DNA of 64,000 bases from Nemertoderma westbladi (lineage: Eukaryota > Xenacoelomorpha > Nemertodermatida > Nemertodermatidae). Positions within the stretch are counted from its first letter, which is position 1. The number at the start of each line of letters is the position of its first letter. Location: the NCBI GenBank assembly GCA_032718475.1, contig JAUCBJ010009109.1, positions 62,001-126,000 on the forward strand. Direction: 5' to 3'. The position numbers and the translations under genes are program-made. The notes beneath the pieces were generated by a model that was not told the origin of the DNA, did not search any database, and worked only from the letters and a program-made list of their open reading frames with translations. Positions 49,301 to 60,180 of this stretch are shown piece by piece.

Positions 49301-49490
49301 CGAGTAATTTCGATTTAATTAAAATTTTCATTTTGCTATTGGAATAACTAGGAATATTGATGTAATTAATATCCAATTTAATTTGTATCACTAATTAATT
49401 GCAGTTATTACAACAAAGTTTCGGTAAACAATCATAAACTTAGCATATAATGGTTGCTATAAAGCTAGAGTTCAGATTTTATTTACGGTA
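46350..49490. other. Gene-free AT-rich DNA with scattered hairpin motifs
   Basis: No gene seen. Copies of the CATGCAACCATAAG ... GGCTGCATG pair occur at about 47567-47606, 48023-48063 and 48968-49010, single motifs at 46547, 47362 and 47730. TCAGTCAGTCAG runs lie at about 48590-48607. Confidence 0.6.
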
Positions 49491-49494
49491 TCAA

Positions 49495-49860
49495 TTTTCA
49501 TGTTTGGCAGCGTTTGTAAAGTTTTATGTCTGTCCGTTTGTCAGTCGATCTGTCTGTCAAAATACAATATGACACCCTACAAAGCTAAAATCCTGGGAAA
49601 TTCTGCTTTCTTGGATTCTGACTTAATTTACGGTAGCAGTTTTCATGTTTGGAAGCATTTTTACAGTTTGTATACCTCTGTCTGTTTGTCAGTCGATCTG
49701 TCTGTCAAAATACAATATGACACCCTACAAATCTTAAATCTTGGGAATGTATGTTTTTTTGGACTCTGACTTCATTTACGGTATCAGTTTTCATGTTTGG
49801 CAGCATTTGTAAAGTTTGTATGTCTGTCCGTTTGTCAGTCGATCTATTAGTCCGGTAGTT
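49495..49860. repeat. 146-bp repeat array, first block (about 2.5 units)
   Basis: The unit contains TTTCATGTTTGGCAGCA, CTGTCCGTTTGTCAGTCGA, CTGTCAAAATACAATATGAC and CTTGGACTCTGACTTCATTT. Individual units are diverged. Confidence 0.9.
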
Positions 49861-51690
49861 TCAGAGATGTATTCTAAAGCTTTGAACTTTGGGTCATGTG
49901 CCCTTTCTACTGCAACCGTCCCATTTGTCTATCTTTTGTCTCTCTGTACCAATATTTAGTGTGAAGTTTGTGCTATCTAGCCAGAGAACCTGTGGTTAGT
50001 GAGAACTAAAAATACGGCGCCTGTCCTTTCTCAAAATTAACTATAGATTATATAAAACATGCAGCCATAAAACCAATTCATTGCAGTTATTAATTAAACA
50101 GACTCTTTGATGAAATTAGTAACTACAAATTATTGTACTTTCATTTCTTTTATATTCTCAAGGGATTAAATCATTTAAATAATTCAACTAACTAACTAAT
50201 TTAACCATTTATAATATTGTATTAATTAATTGACCAAAATATGACATAAAAAAAACATAATAATTATTATTATAATATGACATGCAACCATAAGACAGCC
50301 CCATTACTTAAGGCTGCATGTTTTATTTAAACTTTATCTCAGACGTGAGTTTACATGTAATGGCTGGTTTATCTAAATAGATTGAGACACTTGAATTAAG
50401 GTTGAAATATGATATGTAACCGTATAACAGTATAATAAGACTTAAAATAAACCTAATATTATTTATAATAATGCATGCAACTGTATTGAAAGTTCTAGTG
50501 CTTATGGCTGCACGTTTTATTTAAACTGTATTCCAGAAAAGAGTTGTAATTTAATGTGGGCTGGTTTATCTAAACAGATAATTCTCAGAAAAGTTCGAGT
50601 AATTCCGATTTTTTTAAAGTTTTCATTACTTGATATTGGAATAATTAGGAATATTGATGTAATTCATATCCAATTTAATTTGTATCACTAATTAATTGCA
50701 GTTATTACAACAATGTTACGGTAAACAATTATAAAATTAGCATATAATAGTTGCTATGAAGCTATGCAGAAGAAACAGACGTGTTTAAGAGATTATTATT
50801 ACTAAGTTAGTGATAGTTAGTTATAGAAGTATAAGTACGTTCGTCCTATAGGCCGCAACGCTGCAATAAGGTACTTTACTGCGTTAAGAGTAAAACACCA
50901 GAACTCTGAAAAGTTCGCATAATATTGTTGCAAATGTACAAATTGTTGATATCACACGTGAACCTTTTAGAGTTTATTTAGGGCAGCAGTAGAGACAGCC
51001 TTCTTAGATGGGAGTCCATGCTGGTCTCTGACTGACTGCAGAGTATACAAAACCTCTGGATGGCACATTCACAATAATGCTACGCCGGGGTCATTGTGTC
51101 AAGAAGAACGAACACATCTCCATAACCAGACTGTGAACAACATCGGAAGTGTTTCATTAGTCTCCGAAAGCTTTTACTTGAACTGAGCTGCCACCGCCTT
51201 GTAGGACATTGCTTTCACCGTGTGGACCAGCCTGTGCATAATCTTGTGCTTTGGCGGCCTCATGGAACAACTATGTATGATGACTTTCCCATGACTTTCT
51301 TGAGACGCATTTTAAAGAACACTGGACTTGAAGATGCGGATGATGTAGCAAATGTCATGGGTGATAGGGAGTTGAGGTGGAGCAATTTTATCGACAAGCC
51401 GACACATCTTTCTTAATATTTGATATAATTAATGCAGCCGCAATGCAACATGCCGATAGTAGTATTAGTAGTTATAGATGTTTGTTGATACCAATAGAAA
51501 GGTAGAAGAAATATTGGGTATAAAAGTTTAATCAATTATTATCTGATTGTAGCAATAATTAATCTATATTTGTACCGACATTTGCCGGGGCTCATATCCA
51601 TATACAATATATTAGACCAGACAGCTAAAATCTTCCATATGTAGTTTTTTCATCACTGATTTCATTTCCCATATCAGTTTTCAAGTTTGG
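49850..51690 (+). repeat. 1.8-kb duplicated segment, copy A
   Basis: Matches 52915-54750 throughout at an offset of about 3,066 bp with few differences. Includes AAAGCTTTGAACTTTGGG, two GCAACCATAAG hairpins and a LINE 3' end. Confidence 0.92.
51160..51416 (+). pseudogene. LINE 3' end, copy A
   Basis: LSCHRLVGHCFHRVDQPVHN then LVLWRPHGTTMYDDFPMTFL, RRILKNTGLEDADDVANVMG and DRELRWSNFIDKPTHLS, stop at 51414-51416. The order GH-RVD-P, LLLW, TGLED and MxDRExW is the C-terminal signature of non-LTR retrotransposon ORF2. Upstream frames are broken. No start codon; a 5'-truncated fragment within the duplicated segment. Confidence 0.82.
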
Positions 51691-52905
51691 CGGCATTTTT
51701 ACAGTTTGTATGTCTGTTCGTTTGTCAAAAAACAATATGACACCTTACAAAGCTAAAATCACGGTAATGACTGTTTTCTTTGACTCAGACTTCATTTACG
51801 GTATCAGTTAATTGATGTTTGGCAGCATTTGTACAGTTTGTATACGTCTGTCCGTTTGTCAGTCGATCTGTCTGTCAAAATACAATATGACACCCTATAA
51901 AGCTTAAATCTTGGGAATGTCTGTTTTCTTAAATTCCAACTTCATGTACGGTATCAGTTTTCAAGTTTGGCAGAATTTGTACAGTTTGTATACGTCTGTC
52001 CGTTTGTCAGTCGATCTGTCCGTCAAAATACAATATGACACCCTACAAAGCTAAAATCCTGGGAATGTCTGTTTTCTTGCACTCTGACTTCATTTACCGT
52101 ATCAGTTTTCATGTTTGGCAGCATTTGTACAGTTTGTATGTCTGTCCGTTTGTCAGTCGATCTGTCTGTCAAAATACAATATGATACCCTACAAATGCTA
52201 AAATCCTGAGAATGTCTGTTTTCTTGGACTCTGACTTCATTTACCTTATCAGTTTTCATGTTTGGCAGCAATTGAACAGTTTATTATGACTGTCCGTTTG
52301 TCAGTCAATCTGTCTGTCAAAATACAATATAACACCATACAAAGCTAAAATCCCGGGAATATCTGTTTTCTTGGACTCTGACTTCATTTACTGTTTCAGT
52401 TGTCATGTTTGGCAGCAATTTAACAGTTTGTATGTCTGTCCGTTTGTCAGTCGATGTGTCTGTCAAAATACAATATGACACCCTTCAAATTCTAAAATCC
52501 CGAGAATGTCTGTTTTCTTGGACTCTGACTTCATTTACCGTGTCAGTTTTCATGTTTGGCAGCATTGTACAGTTTGTATGTCTGTCCGTTTGTCAGTCAA
52601 TCTGTCTGTCAAAATACAATATGACACCATACAAAGCTAAAATCCCGGGAATGTCTGTTTTCTTGGACTCTGACTTCATTTACGGTATTAGTTTTCCTGT
52701 TTAGCTGCATTTGTTCAGTTTGTATACGTTTGTCCGTTTGTCAGTCGATCTGTCTGTCAAAATACAATACGAAACCCTACAAATGCTAAAATCCTGAGAA
52801 TTTATGTTTTCTTCGACTTTGACTTCATTTACCGTATCACATTTGCGGCATCAGTTTTCCTGTTTGGCAGCATTTGTAAAGTTTGTATGTCTGTCCGTTT
52901 GTCAG
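51665..52905. repeat. 146-bp repeat array, second block (about 8 units)
   Basis: Same unit as at 49495, separating the two copies of the duplicated segment. Confidence 0.92.
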
Positions 52906-52914
52906 TCGATCTAT

Positions 52915-54750
52915 TAGTCCGGTAGTTTCAGAGATGTATTCTAAAGCTTTGAACTTTGGGCCATGTGCCCTTTCTACTGCAACCGTCCCATTTGTCTATC
53001 TTTTGTCTCTCTGTACCAATATTTAGTGTGAAGTTTGTGCTATCTAGCCAGACAACCTGTGGTTAGTGAGAACTAAAAATACGGCGCCTGTCCTTTATCA
53101 AAATTAACTATAGATTATATAAAACATGCAGCCATAAAACCAATTCATTGCAGTTATTAATTAAACAGACTCTTTGATGAAATTAGTAACTAAAAATTAT
53201 TGTACTTTCATTTCTTTTATATTTTCAATTGATTAAATCATTTAAATAATTTAACTAACTAACTAATTTAACCATAATATATAATATTGTATTTATTAAT
53301 TGACCAAAATATGACATAAAAAAACATAATAATTATTATTATAATATGAAATGCAACCATAAGACAGCTCTATTACGTAAGGCTGCATGTTTTATTTAAA
53401 CTTTATCTCAGACGTGAGTTTACATGTAATGGCTGGTCTATCTAAATAGTTTGAGGCACTTGAATAAGGATGAAATATGATATGTAACCGTATAACAGTA
53501 TAATAAGACTTACAATAAACCCAATATTATTTATAATAATGCATGCAACTGTATTGAAAGTTCTAGTGCTTATGGCTGCACGTTTTATTTAAACTGTATT
53601 CCAGAAAAGAGTTGTAATTTAGTGTGGGCTGGTTTATCTAAACATATAATTCTCAGAAAAGTTCGAGTAATTCCGATTTTTTTAAAGTTTTCATTACTTG
53701 ATATTGGAATAATTAGAAATATTGATGTAATTCATATCCAATTTAATTTGTATCACTAATTAATTGCAGTTAATACATCAAAGTTACGGTAGACAATCAT
53801 AAAATTAGCATATAATGGTTGCTATGAAGCTATGCAGAAGAATGCAGACGTGTTTAAGAGATTATTTACTAAGTTAGTGATAGTTAGTTATAGAAGTATA
53901 AGTACGTTCGTCCTATAGGCCGCAAGCAGCAATAAGGTACTTTACTACGTTACGAGTAAAACACCAGAACTCTGAAAAGTTCGCATAATATTGTTGCAAA
54001 TGTACCAAATGTTGATATCGCACGTAAACCTTTTAGAGTTTATTTAGGGCAGCAGTAGAGACAGCCTTCTTAGATGGGAGTCCATGCTGGTCTCTCACTT
54101 ACTGCAGAGTATACAAAACCTCTGGATGGCACATTCACAATAATGCTACGCCGGGGTCATTGTGTCAAGAAGAACGAACACATCTCCATAACCAGACTCT
54201 GAACAACATCGGAAGTGTTTTATTAGTCCCCGCAAGCTTTTACTTGAACTGAGCTGCCACCGCCTTGTAGGACATTGTTTTCACCGTGTGGACCAGCCTG
54301 TGCATAATCTTGTGCTTTGGCGGCCTCATGGAACGACTATGTATGGTGGTAAGCCCATGACTTTTATGAGACGCATTTAAAAGGACACTGGACTTGAAGA
54401 TACGGATTATCTACCAAATGTCATGGGTGATAGGGAGTTGAGGTGGAGCAATTTTATTGACAAGCCGACACATCTTTCTTAATATATTTGATATAATTAA
54501 CGCAGCCGCAATGCAACATGCCGATAGTAGTAGTAGTAGTTATAGATGTTTGTTGATACCAATAGAAAGGTAGAAGAAATATTGGGTATAAAAGTTTCAT
54601 CAATTATTATCTGCTTGTAGCAATTAATCTATATGTGTACCGACATTTGCTGGGGCTCATATCCATATACAATATATTAGACCAGACAGCTAAAATTTTC
54701 CATATGTAGATTTTCATCACTGATGTCATTTCCCATATCAGTTTTCATCA
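52915..54750 (+). repeat. 1.8-kb duplicated segment, copy B
   Basis: Second copy of 49850-51690, same orientation, with scattered substitutions and small indels. Confidence 0.92.
54240..54482 (+). pseudogene. LINE 3' end, copy B (frameshifted)
   Basis: Same fragment as 51160-51416. One T is missing in ATTTTAAAG (here CATTTAAAAGG) and GATGTAGCA became TATCTACCA, so the frame is broken. It ends with the same TCTTAA. Confidence 0.82.
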
Positions 54751-56400
54751 GTTTTGATGTTTGGCAGCATTTGTAAAGTTTGTATGTCTGTCCGTTTGTC
54801 AGTCGATCTGTCTGTCAAAATACAATATGACACCATACAAAGCTAAAATCCCGGGAATGTCTGTTTTCTTGGACTCTGGCTTCATTTACTGCATCAGTTT
54901 TCATGTTTGGCAGCAATTGAACAGTTTGTATGTCTGTCCGTTTGTCAGTCAATGTGTCTGTCAAAATACAATATGACACCACACAAAGCTAAAATCCCGG
55001 GAATGTCTGTTTTCTTGGACTCTGACTTCATTTACTGTATCAGTTTTCATGTTTGGCAGCAATTGAACAGTTTGTATGTCTGTCCGTTTGTCAGTCAATG
55101 TGTCTGTCAAAATACAATATGACACCATACAAAGCTAAAATCCCGGGAATGTCTGTTTTCTTGGACTCTGACTTCATTTACTGTATCAGTTTTCATGTTT
55201 GGCAGCAATTGAACAGTTTGTATGTCTGTCCGTTTGTCAGTCGATGTGTCTGTCAAAATACAATATGACACCATACAAAGCTAAAATCCCGGGAATGTCT
55301 GTTTTCTTGGACTCTGACTTCATTTACTGTATCAGTTTTCATGTTTGGCAGCAATTGAACAGTTTATTATGTCTGTCCGTTTGTCAGTCAATCTGTCTGT
55401 CAAAATACAATATCACACCATACAAAGCTAAAATATCGGGAATGTCTGTTTTCTTGGACTCTGAATTCATTTACTGTATCAGTTGTCATGTTTGGCAGTA
55501 TTGTACAGTTTGTATGTCTGTCCGTTTGTCAGTCAATCTGTCTGTCAAAATACAATATGACACCATACAAGCTAACATCCCGGGAATGTCTGTTTTCTTG
55601 GACTCTGACTTCATTTAGTGTATCAGATTTCATGTTTGGCAGCAATTGAACAGTTTGTTTGTCTGTCCGTTTATCAGTCGATCTGTCTATCAAAATACAA
55701 TATGACACCCTGCAAATTCTAAAATCCTGTGAATGTCTGTTTTCTTGGACTCTGACTTCATTTACGGTATCAGTTTCCATGTTTGGCAGCAATTTTACAG
55801 TTTGTAAGTCTGTCCGTTTGTCTGTCAATCTGTCTGTCAAAATACAATATGACACCATACAAAGCTAACATCCCGGGAATGTCTGTTTTCTTGGACTCTG
55901 ACTTCATTTAGTGTATCAGATTTCATGTTTGGCAGCAATTGAACAGTTTGTTTGTCTGTCCGTTTATCAGTCGATCTGTCTGTCAAAATACAATATGACA
56001 CCCTGCAAATTCTAAAATCCTGTGAATGTCAGTTTTCTTGGACTCTGACTTCATTTACGGTATCAGTTTCAATGTTTGGCAGCAATTTTACAGTTTGTAA
56101 TTCTGTCCGTTTGTTTGTCAATCTGTCTGTCAAAATACAATATGACACCCTATAAAGCTTAAATCTTGGGAATGTCTGTTTTTGGACTCTGAATTCATTT
56201 GCGGTATCAGTTTCAATGTTTGGCAACAATTTTACAGTTTGTACGTCTGTCCGTTTATCTGTCAATATGTCAGTCAAAATATATTTTAACACACCGCAAA
56301 ACAAAAAAATTCGATACGTGCTTTTTATTGTTCTCTGATTTCATTCCAATATCAATTCTCATGTTTTATGTCACTTTGACTGTTTGACTGTCAAAATATC
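54735..56400. repeat. 146-bp repeat array, third block (about 11 units)
   Basis: The most regular block: three neighbouring units are spaced exactly 146 bp (54907, 55053, 55199). Units decay toward 56400. Confidence 0.93.
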
Positions 56401-56424
56401 ATATATCACCCTACAAAAAGCAAG

Positions 56425-56890
56425 TTTTCTGGGACCGAATTGTCCGGTACCGAATTGTTCGGGACGAATTGTCCTAGGACCGAATTTTCTGGGACCGAAT
56501 TGTCTGGGACCGAATTGTCCGGTACCGAATTGTCCGGGAACGAATTCTCCTAGGACCGAATTTTCTGGGACCGAATTGTCTGGGACCGAATTGTCCGGTA
56601 CCGAATAGTCCGTATCTTGATAGAAATATAATTCGGACCAAAAACAATTTAATATGAAAATTGAATTACAAATATTTATATACTTATTTAGCATGATATT
56701 AATATGTATAATAAATTCAAGAATAAAAACGAATTAAATCAATAGCTTAATTTAATTTAATTTGGTCCTGGAAAATTCGGTCCCATTAAATATGTATGTT
56801 ATGGGACCGATTTTTCTAAGTCAGTATCCGGTCAATTAGGTCCCAAAACACTAAATTAAAGGGACCGAATTGACCGGGATTGAATTGTCC
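56425..56890. repeat. GGGACCGAATTGTCC repeats
   Basis: About 11 copies of GGGACCGAATTGTCCGG-like 16-17 bp units at 56430-56610, then scattered and inverted versions (AAATTCGGTCCCATT, GGGACCGAATTGACC) to 56885. The mixed orientation suggests ends of a small transposon. Confidence 0.85.
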
Positions 56891-58219
56891 TGATTCCATT
56901 TTCTTGGTGTCTGTCTTATTTTCGATATCATTTTTCATGTTTGGTGGCATCTCAACTGTCTGTCTGTCTTTACGTTTGTCTGTCAATCCGTATGTTAAAA
57001 GATATTATATCGTACCACATAGTTAAAATCTTATGAGGTTTACCTGGTCTCGGATTTCATTTCCGATGTTAGCATTATTGATTGGCTGCAATGAAACTGT
57101 TTGTATGTTATGTCAGTATTGATGTTCAGACAGACAAAAAATTTCGTCCAGGAAATCCCAAATAATGGCGAATATTTTAGAATAACGTCGTCGTTGTTCT
57201 ATTTTAGATTGTTGGTATGCCGTCTAACATTTTGATGGACAAACCAACATGATGGACATGAAAAGACAGCTAGCTAGCTAGCTACAGTATTATAACTCGA
57301 GAAATAAAATATATGTGGTGAGGCCATTTTCACCTACCTATGACATTGTCATTAATTTAACATTAACATTTATTTGTCTAAAAAGGTTAAGCCTCTTAAG
57401 CAAAAAAAATTTGGCATAGAAACCCATAATTTCAATTCTCTTTCAATTTGTTTGAAATATGATTGTAGAAATATTTTGTCAAATTTTTCATGAAAATCTT
57501 AAGAGACACGAACAAAGATAAAATAAATCATACAGCCAGCTATAAAGTCCATCTATTACCTGATTGCTTATGGCTGCATGTTTTATTTTATCATTTAATT
57601 TGCAGCCATAAGCGTGGGCGCAAATGGCCTTATGGCTGCAGGGTAAATTATTTCCATGCAGCCATAAGTCATTTAAAAAAAATAAAAGTTTCAGCTAAAT
57701 ATATAATATAACATAATTTATATAGCCAATTGTGCCAGATATATGGTTCCTCCAATTCCCTATCGGGAAATATGAAGCCATAAGGCCGGTCATCTCTTAT
57801 GGCTGCATGTGACCATAAGGCCATTTTTGTGACCATAAGGCCATTGTCTTATATATGATGCAGCCATAAGACTTTACCCAATCGGGTAAAACCGGCATTA
57901 TGGCTGCATGTGAGATACATATATATATGCAATATATGCCAATTTGAGCTAAAATCGGCCGATTTGAGTCAAAATGAGCCAAATTAAAATTTTCAACTTT
58001 TTGACAAAAATGTCAAAAATTATTCGAAAAGTGTTTTAGAAAAACGGCCATATCTCACGAACCAAACAAGATCTCGCTTAGCCGTTTTCATTTTCGAATT
58101 CTACGGAAAATTCTGCATCGAATGAAGCAATAAAACAAAAATTACATTCCTACGCTAAGGTCCGTTTCTAGGGTGGCCGCTACATATATAATATAATATA
58201 CAATATATCGACCGAAAAG

Positions 58220-58325
58220 TTAAAACTGTCGGTTGTTGGCTGTCGGTTGTCGGCTTCGGTTGTTGGCTGTCGGCTTCGGTTGTCGGTCATCGGCTGTCGG
58301 TTGTCGGCTGTCGGCGTAACGTTTA
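58220..58325. repeat. TGTCGG(C/T)-type short tandem repeat
   Basis: Irregular 7-mers CTGTCGG, TTGTCGG and CTTCGGT, ending GTCGGCGTAACGTTTACACC; the end matches, inverted, 41160-41185, so it belongs to a dispersed element. Confidence 0.8.
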
Positions 58326-59640
58326 CACCCTCAAAATATTGCAAAATGACGAATTAGGCCTACCGCCAGTACCCCAAAAAAATTTAAAATATTTCCTTCA
58401 CTTTCGTTTATTGTTTTGGTTAGAATAAGCTGCCACTGTAACCTGCTCCTTTCCATCACCGTTAATAAACATTGTTGGCTTATTTTGGGGTAATCTTTTA
58501 GCACTTTTGGGGTATTTTGGGGAAATTTTACTATTGTTTTGGTTCGGTTCCTTTTATCTACAGCTGTCTGATAGTTTGAGCTGTTGAGTGCTGGAGTGTC
58601 TGACTGTATGTAGTATGCATTGCATATCTATCTAACCATCTTATGCTGTCATGCCTTTAACGGTACTTCTATCAGTATATAGTCTGTAGTCCAGGCCTGA
58701 GGGGCCTGTGTAGGCCTACATTTTTAAAACTGCCATTCCTGAAGTCTGCTGCTATGACTCTATGACTTAGGCTAGGGTACATTGGCATACTTCAGTAGGC
58801 CTTCTTAGGCAGCATGGCAGTTTTAGGTGTTGAGCCTGAGCGTGGATGACTACCGGTACCCGAACCCGACCCATCCTGCCATCTGCCCAGTGCAGCAGTG
58901 CCCATCAGCCTGATGCATAATATTACCTATATACCGACAGTGACAGACCGATACGACCTCAGGCAGTCAGGTGCTGACGACATACTGCCATAGAAGCCTG
59001 TAGCCCTGCAGTCATTCCATTCCATGCCAGCATGCAGCCATGTCATTCAGCCTTCGCTTCAGTGATAGCGTCTGGTAGGTCTCTATATATCTCTTTAAAG
59101 CATTCGTGCCGAAACGAAAACTGCTCTGGCTATCTGGACTGCCCGACTCCTGGAAACCAGGATGTGATCTAATCCACGACCGCACGACCTCCAGACTGCC
59201 AGACCTCGACTTCCAGGGACAGGGGGATGTGGATTCAAGGCAGCAAGGCAACTGGCTGACTGGTTTAACCACTATGTCTATACCATACACGGACTGTGCG
59301 ACTGACCAAGGTGGGACTTTGACTGACTGACCGATGCCGTATTGTACCGGTACATGCGGTATTAAATCCACTCCCCTCTGGCAGTCTGGCTGTCTGGTGT
59401 AGTCGGTATTGCTGTATATTGATAACATTGACAGACTGATAGCTGAGGTCCGGTACCGGTACCGGCGGTACGTGGGTACCGGTCCCGGTACCCTTTCCCA
59501 TGAAAAAGCATTCCCTTTCCCCTAACCCTTGTAATTCTAAAGGAAGCCCATTACCGGTCCTATTCTATTCACCTATATTTTTATAATTTATTAGTTTCTG
59601 CCTATTGGTGTTATGGGTGAATGAGTGGTTTCATATTTAC

Positions 59641-59774
59641 AACTTTTGTTGGGCACAGCTTTGCAAAGTCGGCAATGACGTCCACGTCCAGGTGGGATCA
59701 AACTGGTGACCTCCGGGTTGTAAGTCTGACGCTCTAACCAAAGCTGTGCGTGTGCTCTGTGCCCAACAAAAGTT
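59641..59774 (-). mobile_element. Short element with 18-bp inverted ends and a tRNA-like core
   Basis: AACTTTTGTTGGGCACAG at 59641-59658 is exactly inverted at 59757-59774. The interior on the - strand reads GCTTTGGTTAGAGCG (A-box-like), GACTTACAACC (anticodon-loop-like) and CAGTTTGATCCCACC (B-box-like). So it is a tRNA-derived sequence capped by terminal inverted repeats. The acceptor stem does not close as a normal tRNA. Confidence 0.65.
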
Positions 59775-60030
59775 ATAATATTCACCTAATGATATGGTAG
59801 TCTGGCTCTGAATACTTCTCAACTAAAGGTACCTGAAGCAATGATTTATTAGTAGGCCCTAAACTACTGAACTATCTTGCCATATTCTTCCTGTAATACA
59901 TCCTACAGTCCTATCCCTGTATCCTGCCTTCTGCCAAACAGGCACTGTATTTTATAATGTTATAGTTTACCTACTGCTGTAGTGTATAATCAATGTTTAG
60001 GCCTAGTTATTATATATTTTTTTAATGGTC

Positions 60031-60180
60031 ATTTATATACTGGCTATTTTTGTTGATATATTGTAACATATTAAATGGATGAGAGAGAACATACGGAAAC
60101 TGATAATTTATATACTGGCTATTTTTGTTGATATATTGTAACATATTAAATGGGTGAGAGAGAACATACGGAAACTGATA
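60031..60180 (+). repeat. 75-bp tandem duplication over the GON4L start codon
   Basis: 60031-60105 and 60106-60180 differ at one base (ATGGATGAG versus ATGGGTGAG). Both copies contain a start codon (60075 and 60150). Confidence 0.95.
60075..60131 (+). promoter_or_regulatory. Upstream ORF in the GON4L leader
   Basis: ATG at 60075, 18 codons, TGA at 60129-60131, ending 18 nt before the main ATG at 60150 and in the same frame. Its first eleven residues (MDEREHTETDN) match the GON4L N-terminus except one. If transcription starts upstream of 60075 this uORF would be met first by scanning ribosomes. Confidence 0.6.

Larger units (their letters stand above)
47567..57915. repeat. Dispersed hairpin family GCAGCCATAAG / CTTATGGCTGC
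   Basis: Convergent motif pairs ATGCA(A/G)CCATAAG and CTTATGGCTGCAT about 20-30 nt apart, followed by TTTTATTTAAACT, at about 47567, 48023, 48968, 50280, 50472, 53346 and 53540. A denser cluster at 57530-57915 has at least eight motif occurrences in both orientations. Confidence 0.75.
56891..60030. other. Gene-free region with short repeats
   Basis: No protein gene recognised. It contains the densest GCAGCCATAAG cluster (57530-57915), a GGTTGTCGGCTGTCGG repeat (58220-58315), GGTACCGG-rich DNA (59450-59500) and the inverted-repeat element at 59641. GC content rises between about 58600 and 59500 without a gene. Confidence 0.55.

Noticed and set aside
49500-56300. Several frames of 60-140 residues with CLSVCQSICLSKYN-type repeats
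   Set aside because: They are the 146-bp repeat translated; frame and length follow the repeat period.
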